Assembly: GCA_027575765.1 (NCBI GenBank)
Contig: JANBPT010000854.1
Coordinates: forward strand, 1 to 20,747
From: Tieghemiomyces parasiticus
Taxonomy: Eukaryota > Kickxellomycota > Dimargaritomycetes > Dimargaritales > Dimargaritaceae
Reading direction: 5' to 3'
Length of the DNA stretch: 20,747 nt
Shown here: in pieces, positions 1 through 10,132 of the stretch
How the letters are laid out: each line of letters begins with the position of its first letter
Numbering within the stretch: position 1 is the stretch's first letter
Made by a program: the position numbers and the translations under genes
Notes under the pieces: model-generated
What the model saw: the letters and a program-made list of their open reading frames with translations, nothing else
What the model was told of the DNA's origin: nothing
Database searches by the model: none

Positions 1-39
1 AGCCGCGGCGGCCTCGTTGGTCGCGTTCTGGTCGGTCAT
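1..39 (-). CDS. N-terminal fragment of an unknown protein, cut by the left edge
   Basis: On the minus strand an ATG at 39-37 opens 13 codons that run off the window (MTDQNATNEAAAA). The start context is gccaccATGa, a textbook Kozak context, and the sequence upstream on the coding strand becomes pyrimidine-rich with an AT-rich TATA-like patch 65-85 nt away, as seen for other genes here. The acidic, Ala-rich start carries no family signature, so no function can be given. The call rests on the start context and upstream composition; thirteen codons alone would not be enough. Confidence 0.6.
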   Translation of the reverse strand, partial: MTDQNATNEAAAA

Positions 40-102
40 GGTGGCTTGGGAATATGTAGAGGGTAGGGACGTATGTGTGCGAGGTAGGCGTTGAGCGTCC
101 AG

Positions 103-126
103 AGTACCAAAAATAAAATATTACAA
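103..126 (-). promoter_or_regulatory. TATA-like AT-rich box upstream of the leftward gene
   Basis: On the minus strand this stretch reads TTTGTAATATTTTATTTTTG, an isolated AT-rich block in otherwise GC-rich DNA. It lies about 65-85 nt upstream of the ATG at 39, which would imply a short 5' leader. Inferred from composition and position only. Confidence 0.35.
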
Positions 127-813
127 ACCCTTGGAGGTGGTGATACCAAGCGGTGGGAACGTGGCAAATGGACCAAATGGCGAGTAATGGTCAAAAGTAA
201 CGGCTACGGTGGATAGAGTGAGAACTGGGAAGCAAGAAGTGGGTCAGGCGTGGAGACGCGGATCCGAAAGACGGTGCTGGCGGTGGTCGACTAGTTCGAC
301 TACGAAAGGTGCTAGCAATGCCCAGGCGCGTGGGGCGGACTGCCCACCCGCGCGGCCGGGCGAATAGCAAAGCCGCAGCCGTCGTTTAAGGCCCGCTGGA
401 CCCGATTAACCTATTAACCACTGGCCTTCTCTGGCTCTCCCTCCCTGGCGCGCGCGTGCACACGGTAGGGACGGACGCGGAAGACGGTGTAAAGGAATGG
501 AAAAAAAATTGCCATCCGGACCAAATTTTGGCGCTTCAACCTTACGACATGCTATTCCGACCACGACCGGCTTAATCTTCTCCCACCCCCAGGCTTTCCC
601 ATCCCGCTGCCGCACGCTGTCCAATCACTGCACGGGTTTCCTAGGACCGCTAGCAGCCGAACCTAGCAGATGTACAGCTGGCAGCCGTATTACAATTCCA
701 TTCACAACGCTGGCGGAGATTGGTTCATGGCGCTCCCAAATATACTGATTGCGGAGCGCTGCTCTTTACCCCTTTCAGTCGTATACGGTATTGATCAGAG
801 GGGGCGCTGATAT
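127..813. other. Intergenic, no gene recognised
   Basis: Only short overlapping ORFs without family resemblance are present. The part nearest the leftward gene (to about 300) is purine-rich on the plus strand, that is pyrimidine-rich on the strand of that gene, as in the leaders of the other genes. Confidence 0.6.
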
Positions 814-825
814 ATTGACGTCAAT
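814..825. promoter_or_regulatory. Perfect 12-bp palindrome containing a CRE core
   Basis: ATTGACGTCAAT is a perfect palindrome containing TGACGTCA, the classical ATF/CREB-type bZIP binding core. It lies about 780 bp upstream of the leftward gene and beside the putative retroelement debris. It could be a real site or chance; no second copy was seen nearby. Confidence 0.3.
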
Positions 826-2579
826 GGAGGGCTCCGGGGTGTTCCGATGGTAATTCAGCCCATGGGCGACCTGGCCCTCCTGGCACAAGGGGCGACAAGG
901 CCAGGTCTGGACGCCAAGGACCTGTCGAGTCGCATGGTGCTGTGGAGTTTAGGACTGCCCAGTTTGTGAGCCATCTGTCATGCAGCACCAGCTGCTGTAA
1001 AACGGAAGGTGTTTCTCTGTAAGCACAAACAATTGCTAGAATCCAAACACGGCACAGTGGGTTGACCGCTTCATACCGCAATGGGGAACCTCGGCGGACA
1101 GCGTGGCTATATCCGTGCTCCCCAATACAAGGAAGCATTCCTGGGATGATGGAATGCAGGTCAGCCCGCTCCAGAGAGACCCTCAAGTCGCACCTAGTTA
1201 TACAGAACGGAGGCCAGGGAAAGGTGGATAGGCCTATCTAGGGCGGAGCCGGGGTCAATGACGTCGTCGGCGCTCGGCAAACTCATTACCTATGCCCCTG
1301 GTACAAGTAGGAGTGTGTATGGTGCCTCTGTAGACGTATAGCAGGTCAGGCCGGTCCTTTGAAACCTTCTTATTCGGCAGCTTGACCTTTACTGTCACGA
1401 ATTTGTTCTTTGTTCTAAACAGCGCACCCTGCCACAGTCAAGGTGGAGGGTCCGTCAAGGAGTAGTTGGTACCGCTAATAGACTGGCCGTCGCACAGTAA
1501 GCACTGGTGTACACCAACAGGTGGGCATTCAGGGGCACCCAATTCCTGATGCAGACTAGCTGGCCAGGGCATGCCCGCACTAATTGCCCGGTTAGTATTA
1601 GGACTTGCTAGTATCAAGGATACAACTGACGAGGCTTCGGTCGTGGTGAACTAAGCACCTTCCTAACGGGGTTGTCGGCTGCGAAGGATGCCCCGAGACG
1701 ACACTGTCAAGCCGAATCTCGGGAAGTACTGGCCATGTCACACGAGTACTGTAGAAAATCGACTTACGCCTCCGTTGATAGTCCCCCCCACCAGTTTGGG
1801 CCAGGCCGATCTTACCGGGTAGCCATAAAGTCAGGCAATAATGGACAGCCAACGTTGGCATACTACTGGCAGATTAGAGAGGCCGGTTAGTACACGAGGT
1901 CTACACGCTTGCCTTGCCCGAGACGGCCGGGTACACCGCCTTTTATCCGCCTCATCCTTCATAAACCATAGGCGCCAAGAACGCTGGTCAATAGCAGCAA
2001 GGAAGGTATACGTGATAGCAGATTAAATGGCCCGTACAGCTCAGGTTCAGTTGTGGTTCGGTTAGATGGGGCACCAAGGTACTATGTTCAGCACTGGAGG
2101 ACGTCGAGATTAACAGCCGACAGCCCAGGAATGACGGTGGCTTGACCAAGGCCAGACTCCAACAGGCTGGCGAAGCGGCTCCGGCTACACTCCTTCTCAC
2201 ACATCGAGGTAACAATGTAAGGTTTGAGCAGGGGGGGGGCAAGGTGAACGCTCAACACTAAATGGACGTGATGCTAATCCGGTCGGCGATCTGCTTAGCA
2301 ACTGTAAATCTTTCCCAATTGGACCCAGGCAATGTTAAGGAGGGGGACAGGGGGGGGCAGCACTACACAGGCCCGGCCCTTGGTAAGGGATATAGTAGAA
2401 CCGGGTTCAACTGCACCTTCCTTAATCACTCTGGCTGGCCCCTGGACGACGGTGTCAGATGGATCATCATTCCACGCCCCCTTCAGTATCCTGCCCAGAG
2501 CAAGGCAGTAGCCAATACGAGCTTCAAGGGCAGGCAGAATGGACGGTGTAGGGCTACTGGTTGCAGAAGCAGGGTGCAA
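821..2579 (-). mobile_element. Possible highly decayed LTR-retroelement pol remnant (minus strand)
   Basis: No intact ORF exists, but minus-strand fragments appear in the order expected of a Ty3-like pol. About 2295-2450 has VIKEGAVEPGS, like the RT N-terminal segment. The fragment 1988-2242 has PPSFLGCRLL followed by SSSAEHSTL and later TGHLICYHV, like the RNase H Pro-Phe-Ser-Arg / AE-Y / TDH landmarks. The fragment 1598-1660 has LVHHDRSLVSC, like the integrase HHCC finger. The fragment 821-1186 has RRGSPL then RVWILAIVCAY, like the integrase GPLP and VDAY segments, with the catalytic Asp not visible. Each match is weak alone; order and common strand are the main support, and RT to RNase H spacing is too short without a deletion. 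Treat as tentative. Confidence 0.32.
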
Positions 2580-3480
2580 CTGATGCCAGTCGGTTGGCGT
2601 TCGGGGAGCCGTGTGGCGGCCGGCTTTGGCTGTCTAATATCGCAACGCAGCCCTCACAGGTAGCAGTGACAACACCTAGACGAGGCTGAGGCTGGAGCTG
2701 TCGAAAGAAAGGATATCCGACGACCGGCCTCGCCACGGCGACCCTTGTCCACCAGACCACATAGCAAGATCGGTGCGACCTGGGGGGGATGGTGTAGGCT
2801 AAAAATACCTGCGGCCGTGTGACTCAGCCATTCCAGCAAAAGGCGGTGGAGTGTGGCCGGCCAAGTTATTTATGGCGAGAGGTGGCCGGGCGTGACGAGC
2901 TACCCCTCGCAGGCCTTGCTAGGGCGGTGGGTGGACTACTGTCCAGCCGGGCGGAAAGGATTGGGTGGGCGCGTGCCTGCAGAACAATAGCACGCATGGG
3001 TCCACACCTCCCCGGTTGGCTGTAGGTAGGCGGGCCAGGGCGGGTTGGCTGCGCTCGCCCAGAGACAATGACCGCGGCCCAATCCGGCAAGGGCGGCATT
3101 AGCACGCGGGAGGCGGGGCTTGGACCATTCGAAAGAACGATGTGAAGGGGATAGGTGCAGAACTACTTGATAAGGTCGTGGTGGCCGCTAATTAGCTCGG
3201 CTTCTGGCCGGCCCCGTCGCAAGGCTGGCGAGCAACATGGAGCCATGCACGTGGCGCTGCGGGGCGCCAAATCCGCACGCAAACAGAGCTGTAAACGCCG
3301 TCATGGCCAGGCACTGGGCTGACAGACGATCATCGATGTGGTCCGGACCGCACCGGACGGGTGGACGGGAGGAGAGGGGGGGTCGGGGTCTTGGGCTTCC
3401 GCCCTGCTCACGACGATTGGGCCGAGGGTGAGACCAGGGTGGTACAGGCCGCCTTCGGTTTGGAAGGTCGAGTAAAAGGA
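2580..3480. other. Intergenic, nothing recognised
   Basis: GC-rich sequence with only short overlapping ORFs on both strands and no motif, repeat or RNA gene that could be identified. It could be 5' debris of the putative element to its left or simple intergenic DNA. Confidence 0.5.
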
Positions 3481-4637
3481 ACGGTGGGGGGCCGTCTCCC
3501 CCCCCCCCCGTTCCCCCTTTCTCTCCTTGCCATTGACCGCCGGCGTGCGGGGCCCTTTATGTCCTCTCGTGTGCTTGACTACACACAGTAACCTGCGCCT
3601 CTTTTTGTTGTCTCGCCACCTGCCCTTACCATTCATTTTTTCCCATCCCATCCCGTCCCACCCGCCGCCGCATATAAACCTTGAACTCCGGTCGGCTTCC
3701 ACCACGCCGAACTTTTACGACCTTGGCCTTTTAGCCTGTATGCCTCCAATAACCCTTGCCTGCTACTTCGGACTGCACATAGCGTGACTTCCGGCACCCT
3801 ACCTCTCCGTTCGCTATTACTCAGCCCGTCCCGAATATACAATCTCCTACTGCTTACTGTTGCTGCAGGGTAGACCCCGTTGCTCATCCCCGTTCTGTGT
3901 CCAGCCCCTCTTACGCTCGTTACCCTCTGTCGGGACTTCCATCGCACTTCTCCAGCCCATTCCTATCCTTCCGACGCAGCGATTAGACCTTTACTCATCC
4001 ACTTGCCCCTTACGTCCCAACCTTTCGTGTCGAGCCGCGACCCCTCGTCTGACCCCCAGCGCTGCTCTGGAACATAGACCACGCGCCTCCTAGCAGCCCC
4101 AGCAGCACCTACAGGTCCCAACTTGCCTTTTCCAACTCCTTGTACGCGTCGACGTTCCACGGGTGCACGTATATCCTGCACGCCACCTGCCCCACCGCTC
4201 CACAACTCGTTCGCTCTAAACCTCCGTCCGGCCTACTTCCCCACCTGCGTTGTACGAGCTGTCAACTTGTCTGCCACTCCGCACACAGACGTATCTTCCG
4301 CTGTTCCAGCCCGTGTTTCTCCTGCTTTCATACCAGCGAGGTCGCCGGGCCCCCACCCCACCCGTACGAACCTTGTTTCAAACCGTCGAGCTCACCTTGT
4401 AGTCTTCACTCCGATTTTCTATCGCGTAAAACCTGCTTGACTCTGCTTAAATTCCAGACACCACGCTGCCGCCTTCTCCGCCCCCCTCCGTCTCGCCGCG
4501 CTCCACCTTTCTACCGTCTCTTGCGCTACTGCCCCTTGGTCTCCATCCTCGCTTACGGACCCTCCCGTTTCCACTTCCTTCCCTCCTATCCTTTTGGCTT
4601 CGGTATACCCCGCCCACCTTCTTCACTCGCCCCCGCC
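3481..4637 (+). promoter_or_regulatory. Promoter and long pyrimidine-rich leader of the NIPA-like gene
   Basis: From about 3481 the plus strand is strongly pyrimidine-biased right up to the ATG at 4638. It begins with a run of 12 C (3498-3509). A TATAAA at 3673-3678 is the best core-promoter candidate and would give a leader of roughly 900 nt. The sole ATG after the TATA box and before the CDS is at 3740 (a 15-codon uORF); no ATG occurs from 3743 to 4637. The frame of the CDS happens to stay open back to 4140 because CT-rich DNA lacks stops, but it has no ATG, so it is read here as UTR. A leader intron is possible but none is clear. Confidence 0.6.
3740..3787 (+). other. Short uORF in the NIPA-like leader
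   Basis: ATG at 3740 opens 15 codons (MPPITLACYFGLHIA) ending at TGA 3785-3787. It lies about 65 nt downstream of the TATAAA and is the only ATG in the leader. Whether it lies inside the transcript depends on the true start site. Confidence 0.3.
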
Positions 4638-5798
4638 ATGTCCGCCCTCAGTCAGGAGAAGTACATTGGCATGGGCCTGGCCCTCTCCTCGAGCGCCCTC
4701 ATCGGCGTGAGTTTCGTGTTGACCAAGAAAGGTCTCATGAACACCTCCGCCAAGTATGGCTCAGCCGCCGACTCGTACAACTACTTCCGCAACTATTTAT
4801 GGTGGACCGGCATGATTCTACTGGGCCTAGGCGAGCTGGCCAACTTTGCCGCCTATTCCTTCGCCCCCGCCGTGCTCGTTACGCCGCTTGGCGCCCTTAG
4901 CGTCATCGTGGGCGCTATCTTGGCATCCGTGTTTCTCGGGGAGAAGATCACCCCTACGGGGAAAGCCGGCTGCGCGCTATGTCTACTGGGTTCCATCGTG
5001 ATCATCATCCACGCTCCTGAGGACGGTGCCATCGATTCCGTCGACCAGATCTTTGACCTGGTCCTGCGTCCCTGGTTCCTACTCTACGCCGTCGGCGTCC
5101 TCATCTTCAGCCTGGTCATGATTTTCAAAGTAGCCCCCAAGTACGGCAAGACCAATCCGCTCATCTACATCTCCATCTGCTCGCTAGTAGGCTCCATGAC
5201 GGTGATCGCCTGTAAAGGTTTCGGCGTGGCCCTCAAGCTGACCTTCGCCGGTAACAACCAGCTCACTCATGTGTCGACTTACGTGTTCGCCCTTACCGTA
5301 GGCCTGTGCATCGTAGTCCAGATGAACTATTTCAACAAAGCACTGGACGTGTTCTCCACCAACATTGTCACCCCCATCTACTACGTCTTCTTCACCACCG
5401 CCACCATCGTGGCCTCCATCACCCTGTTCCGTGGTTTCAGCAAGACGGACACGGTTGATATCACATCTCTCGTGGTCGGCTTTTTGACCATTTTCATTGG
5501 GGTGTTTCTGCTCAACTCGTGTCAATCGGAAGGTGTCGCCTGCGATAAGACCTTCTCGGATACCGTCAGTCTGCGCGAGATTTGCTCGCTTGATCCTGGC
5601 TCGTCCGACTCGGTGGGTCTGCTCGAGAACGCTCACCATGGCCACCCGTCTACCCACTCCCGCCGCGAGTCCTTCGCTCCCCGGTCCCCGCTGACGCCCG
5701 CCGACCTTCTTGAGAATGATGACCCTCTACACCCCCGGCCCGACGGTATCGTTTCCACCACAGAAGAGTACCTTGGCCGGCGGAGTTCGCTTATGTAG
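4638..5798 (+). CDS. NIPA-family magnesium transporter (membrane protein, 386 aa)
   Basis: Intronless 386-aa protein of the NIPA family (DMT superfamily), whose characterised members carry Mg2+ across plasma or endosomal membranes. About nine hydrophobic helices are visible, near residues 9-29, 54-77, 79-100, 111-125, 145-163, 174-192, 213-229, 243-263 and 277-294. Family signatures include the N-terminal GVSFVLTKKGL, the segment NFAAYSFAPAVLVTPLGALS (70-89), and NYFNKALDVFSTNIVTPIYY (230-249). A hydrophilic C-terminal tail follows (about 295-386) with the basic-Ser sites SRRESF (341-346) and GRRSSLM at the very end, likely cytosolic and possibly phosphorylated. The start is the first ATG after an 895-nt ATG-free leader; upstream in-frame codons lack any ATG. 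Its neighbour is the convergent HECT gene. Family assignment is firm; ion specificity is inferred from the family. Confidence 0.93.
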   Translation: MSALSQEKYIGMGLALSSSALIGVSFVLTKKGLMNTSAKYGSAADSYNYFRNYLWWTGMILLGLGELANFAAYSFAPAVLVTPLGALSVIVGAILASVFLGEKITPTGKAGCALCLLGSIVIIIHAPEDGAIDSVDQIFDLVLRPWFLLYAVGVLIFSLVMIFKVAPKYGKTNPLIYISICSLVGSMTVIACKGFGVALKLTFAGNNQLTHVSTYVFALTVGLCIVVQMNYFNKALDVFSTNIVTPIYYVFFTTATIVASITLFRGFSKTDTVDITSLVVGFLTIFIGVFLLNSCQSEGVACDKTFSDTVSLREICSLDPGSSDSVGLLENAHHGHPSTHSRRESFAPRSPLTPADLLENDDPLHPRPDGIVSTTEEYLGRRSSLM

Positions 5799-6559
5799 AG
5801 AGTGGTGGACAGGCGAAGTTATTAGCCTGCCATGTATGGTGGCGTGCACACGCACACACACACACACGCATAGCCCTTTCTTGCCTCCCATGTGGGAGGT
5901 GGGTCTCGGGCCGTTCTTAGATTTATCCTTCATCTTTTTATCCCTCCCTGCCGGTACCTTTTTACAGAGGCCCAGATCCCTCCTTTCCCTTCCGTGGAGC
6001 CCCCCCTCAACGCCTGTAACCATGTTATTCTACTCACTCTTTAACTCTTGATTGCGTATACCCTCTCTTTTTATCACTATTATATTCTGTCCTTCTCTCT
6101 ATCGCGTCGTTCGGTCCCTGGCAGCCGGCAGGTTTACATAGTCACTCTACCAACCACCCCTCCACTTCCTGGCGAAGTGTTTCTCTCTCACTGTGTTGCT
6201 TTACCATCCCTCCATCCCTATTTTCTTCTTCGCCTCGTACATGCTTGTAAACCCACCTCCTTCCTGTGTCTTTTAATCTTTTTTATATCTATCTTCTTTA
6301 CCCTGTGTATGTATTTTGAATCCGTCTGGCCTTTGGCCATCCAGACGCATAAAATGAACATTGTCCTATCAACGTGTATGTACAGCAATTTGCAACAGCT
6401 CCATGGACACTTGTCGAGTACGGATGAGTACGACACCAGCCAGATTCTACGGCATCTTGGTTATCAGGTAATATGTGTGCATTTAATCATCTAATCGGGA
6501 GCAGCCCAGGGTCTCGGTGCTGTTACGGAGCCCAGCGAATACCCCGCCGTCTTGCGGCT
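5799..6559. other. Spacer between convergent 3' ends
   Basis: This T-rich region separates the stop codons of the plus-strand transporter and the minus-strand ligase and should hold both 3' UTRs and poly(A) sites. No AATAAA was found on the plus strand, so the cleavage signals are non-canonical or elsewhere. A 148-codon plus frame (6048-6494) starts at TTG and resembles no family; it is probably a by-product of T-rich, stop-poor sequence. Confidence 0.6.
5846..5869. repeat. (CA)n microsatellite in the transporter 3' region
   Basis: An interrupted CA dinucleotide repeat about 50 nt after the transporter stop codon, probably within its 3' UTR. Two other CA tracts occur on the same strand at 18446-18458 and 20469-20485. 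Confidence 0.85.
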
Positions 6560-9500
6560 CTAAATCAGCCCGAATCCTTCGGCGTTACCAATGGCGGTTA
6601 GTAAACGCTCGCAGAGTTGGCCCTTAGTGTGGTACTCGGAAAGCAGAAGTACGTTGAAGCAGGTATGCGAGGTGGGCAGCCGGTCGGGATCTACGCCATT
6701 CTTGGCTACGACGAACTGTAATTTACCTAGCCCACCGATGGGGACGCGGTCGCTCCCGGTGGCAAAGAACAGGAGCCGCTTCTTTTGCTCGTCGCTCAGC
6801 GCGTGGACCACCTCCCAGAAGTATCGTATGACCTTGGACTTGGCGTGGAACCCGCCGTCGTAGACGGTGACCCGCTCGAGGGCCGCAAAGTCCAGGTCGG
6901 CACTACCGCAAATCAGCTGTTCAACCTCCTCGGGCCGGAATAACCGGATGGCGCTAGCGGACGGACTGCACACTGAGGCGAAGCCCGCGCGGAAGGCTTC
7001 GAAGGCCGGGGCCACGGCGTCCTGGAGGAGGAAGGCCACGTAGCGGTCGACAAAATCCTGTCGGTTGGCCCGGGTGAGCGGTTGGGTGGCTCCGCCCGGG
7101 ACGAGTTCGTGCTGATAGGCGTGGCCATGGATCGAATAACTCACCTGAAACGTCCGGTCAAACACGTCCTCAACATCGTCACCCGCGTAGTCTAGGAGTT
7201 GTCGAAGCCCCCGGGCCAGGGTCGGATCGAAGGCCGCCAGGTCGTCCAGGCCCACCGCTTGTCCCAACAACTTCTTGTACATGGCCGGTGGGAAGTGCAC
7301 GTCGAGAATCACCGAATTGTAGATGGCCAGCCCGAGTAGAACTCCGAGGAGCCGGTACTCCGTGGTGGTATCCTGGTCCACCCGGGGTTCGGCCCCGTCC
7401 GACGCCGATGACTCTGGTGCGGTCTGGGTCGCGGAAAGCTGCGGCGTAAACCAACACAGGCGGGACTCCTCATTAAACTCAAACATACCGTAGGCGGCGT
7501 CGAAAATCTCGCGGACGATGAGCTGGAAAAACTCCTTCTGTACGCCACCCTCATCGATGGCTTCCTCACCCACGAACCGGACCTTGAGCTGTTTCTGAAG
7601 GTCGGTGGTAGACTTGTCAGCCAGTTGACATAGGGCGTCCCGCACAATGTGCTCGCGTCGAATCTCGAGGACGAGGTATGGACTGGTCACCCCGACAAAT
7701 AAGGCCCGGAAGAAGGTGTCCTGTAATTCGCGGCGCATGTTGATAACGCTCTCAATTTTAAGGATATCGCTCTTCATGGCCGGATTGAGGATGAATGGAT
7801 AGTTGCAAAAGGAGAAGCCCACCTTATCCTTGAACTTGGGGTAGTCGTCTTTGATATCCAGGCATTCATTGACCGTCTCGTTGTAAAAGTCCGTGAAAGG
7901 CAGTAACTGGGTGCGGTTGTTCAGGTCGTCTGTCGGGGAGGTGGGGTGCGAAGATTCAGCAGTGGCGTAAGGTTAGGTGAGAAGTTGAAACATGTGTCTG
8001 GTTGAAGGTAAAGCGGCAGTCGAACGACCACCAATATATATATTTATATATATAATTCTACGAAACGGCGTCCTTTTATCGCCCGAACAAATCCTTCCAA
8101 ACCTTCGCACTGACTTACATAGAACGGCCAGGCACTTAGTGGCGCTAATTACGTATTGGTCCGTGTTGGGGGTGAGTCGCTCACGCTCAGTGGCACCTGA
8201 AGACTCGGCCTTTTCCTTCTGAATGTAGCGGAGCCGTTCTGAAATGTAGGTCTGGAAGTGGATCACTACGGTACGAAGGGTGCGGGCGCGGCTGTCCCGT
8301 TCGGCTTGGGGATCCATCGGCTCCTGGGAGGCTCGGTGCGGGAAATCTGTCGGGCCCGACAGGGAGTAGGTGGCCAGCGGATGCTCGGTTGCAGTAGAGA
8401 TGGTGGTGACCGAGCCGGCCCGGCTGCCGGGTACGCGGTCGGTGGTATCCGGGACCGGTGCTGGCCGGCTGGGCGAGTCTAAATCCATGGGATGGGTGGC
8501 AGCGGCGACGGCGATCGAGGACGAAGAGGTTGGCAGGGGTAGTGGCAGCGGCGGTCGAGTCGGGACGGCCTTGGGGCTGGGGAACTGGCGGGCGATAAAG
8601 TACTGGGTGAGTAGTGTACGGGAGCTATCGCTGAGGTGGAGGTAGATCCGGCAGAGTTCCGGGAGCAGCGTGGGGAGGAGGAGTGCATTGCCCACGGCCG
8701 GAAACAAAAAGGCAATGAGGAGCGCCGCTGCATCGGGTTTGCCCAGCTCGCCGACCGTGTACAGAGACTGGACCATGACCTGTAACGCCCGGCCAATGGC
8801 CTGGGTGACCAGCCGCGGGCAACGGGCCGTCAGCAGGCCAAAAGCCGCTGCCACCTGGGTCAGGTCGACGGGGCACTCGGAGGCCCACTGCGGGTTGGTC
8901 TGGCGGAAGGATTTGCCCAACCGGGTACGGTCGCGGAATACGGTGTCGAGCACGTTGGCTAGCTGGTCGAACCGACCCATCTTCTCGGCGCGGCCTACAA
9001 GGTGACCCACAAGGTCTAAGGTCAGATCCTGGTGGGGATCTAAGTACGCTATGAAAGTGCCGGTCACTTCGCCGGGGACGCCGTGGGGCACGGGAAGGAT
9101 AGGTCGGCCCTCTGCAGCCACTGAGCTCGTGCGCCGCGCAAAGAACGGCGGTGCTGGACCGCGCGGGGAGCTAGGGTGTGGGTACGGATGGCCACGGTAG
9201 GGATGCATCCGTGGGTGCGGACTGACGGGCCCGTGTGGTGAGGCTGGGAGGGGCGGTCGGTGTCGTACATATGCCGGGCCCGACGCAAGATGGCTTGTCG
9301 GGCTGGGATGGTACGAGGACTCGCGGCGGCCCAGGTAGATGGGGCCTGGCGGGGGTCCTACGCCGGCCAAAGGCGACGGAATGTGGTAGGCCGACTCGCG
9401 CCGGGTCCGCGTCGGGGTCGGGTGCGGATGGGGTGGGTAAGGTGATAGGGTCGACGAGGAAGCCGATGGGTAGCGGGGCCGGGCGTCGGGTGACATTATA

Positions 9501-10132
9501 TAGTGCGAGAGCCGACGGACGCGACGGTCCGGGGTGGACGGTTCGACGACCATCCCGGCGGGACTACCAAAGGCGAAGGAAGAGGTGGCGCTGTGGCTAC
9601 TCGGGTGGCCGGCCGAGTACGGGGCCGACGGTAGCGCATAGGCCGAACTGCTCGGTGGCTCTCCTGTGGGAACCGATGAAGGCATATCGAGGGGCTGGGG
9701 CGGGGGCTGGCGCCGGTGCATGGATAGAGCGGGTGCGGCCTGGGTCTCCACGGACGATGGCGGGCCGTAGTGCGAGCGCAGCGGGGCTAACGTCGGGTTC
9801 TCTGAGGGAAGTGGTGGCGGCCCGCGATGGAGGGGCGGCCCTGGTGACGACGGGCCGTGGCGAGGGTCCGGGGAGATCATGTACTGTGACAGTCGGCGCA
9901 GGGACGTTCCGGCCTGTGGCGGCGGCGGCGGCGGCTGCCCTGACGAGTAGCGGTGAGAGGGCCGGTCAGCCGGGCCATAGCCCGGAGACGGACCGTCCAG
10001 GACGAACGGGGACGGATGGGCGTGCGGATGGCTGGCCGAGTAGGGCGTGGCGGGGCCGGGCGGACGTGGGGCTACGGGTTCCTCGAACGGCTGCACATTC
10101 AGCCGCTGGGGCGGTGGGTGCCGACGCTGCAT
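6560..10132 (-). CDS. HECT-type E3 ubiquitin ligase, UBE3A/HUL4-like (1127 aa, two exons)
   Basis: Transfers ubiquitin from an E2 to substrates through a catalytic cysteine thioester. Exons on the minus strand are 10132-8119 and 7929-6560, joined through a split Tyr codon (residue 672) by a GTAAGT...CAG intron. Residues 1-350 are Pro/Ser/His-rich and probably disordered, with five RRxS motifs at 79, 206, 244, 269 and 333. Residues about 355-530 form a helical region resembling the region before HECT in HUL4/HECTD2-type ligases. The HECT domain occupies about 700-1127 (FSFCNYPFILNP, VRFVGEEAIDEGGVQKEFFQ, VLLGLAIYNSVILDVHFP). The catalytic Cys is C1095 in SHTCFNVLLL, 32 residues from the C-terminus as in human UBE3A. 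A 20-residue Ser/Ala/Asp-rich insertion lies near the middle of the N-lobe. ATG 10132 is the first in-frame ATG; the frame is open above it to a GTG at 10276, so an extra upstream exon cannot be excluded. The substrate is unknown. Confidence 0.92.
7930..8118 (-). other. Intron of the HECT gene (189 nt)
   Basis: On the minus strand the donor is GTAAGT (8118-8113), the acceptor ends in CAG (7932-7930), and a CTAAC branch-site candidate lies about 45 nt before the acceptor. Splicing restores the HECT frame and gives VLYDLNNRTQ, which fits the family. Inside the intron is an AT dinucleotide tract at about 8033-8054, unlike the GC-rich surroundings. Confidence 0.88.

Noticed and set aside
4140..4637. 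166-codon in-frame upstream extension of the transporter
   Set aside because: It opens with TTG, contains no ATG, is Ser/Pro/Arg/Cys-rich as expected of translated CT-rich DNA, and the family starts close to the chosen ATG.
5184..5657. 157-codon minus-strand ORF inside the transporter gene
   Set aside because: Fully antisense to a well-supported conserved CDS, with no recognisable domain.
6048..6494. 148-codon ORF between the convergent genes
   Set aside because: Begins at TTG, and its hydrophobic composition comes from T-rich DNA; position suggests 3' UTR.
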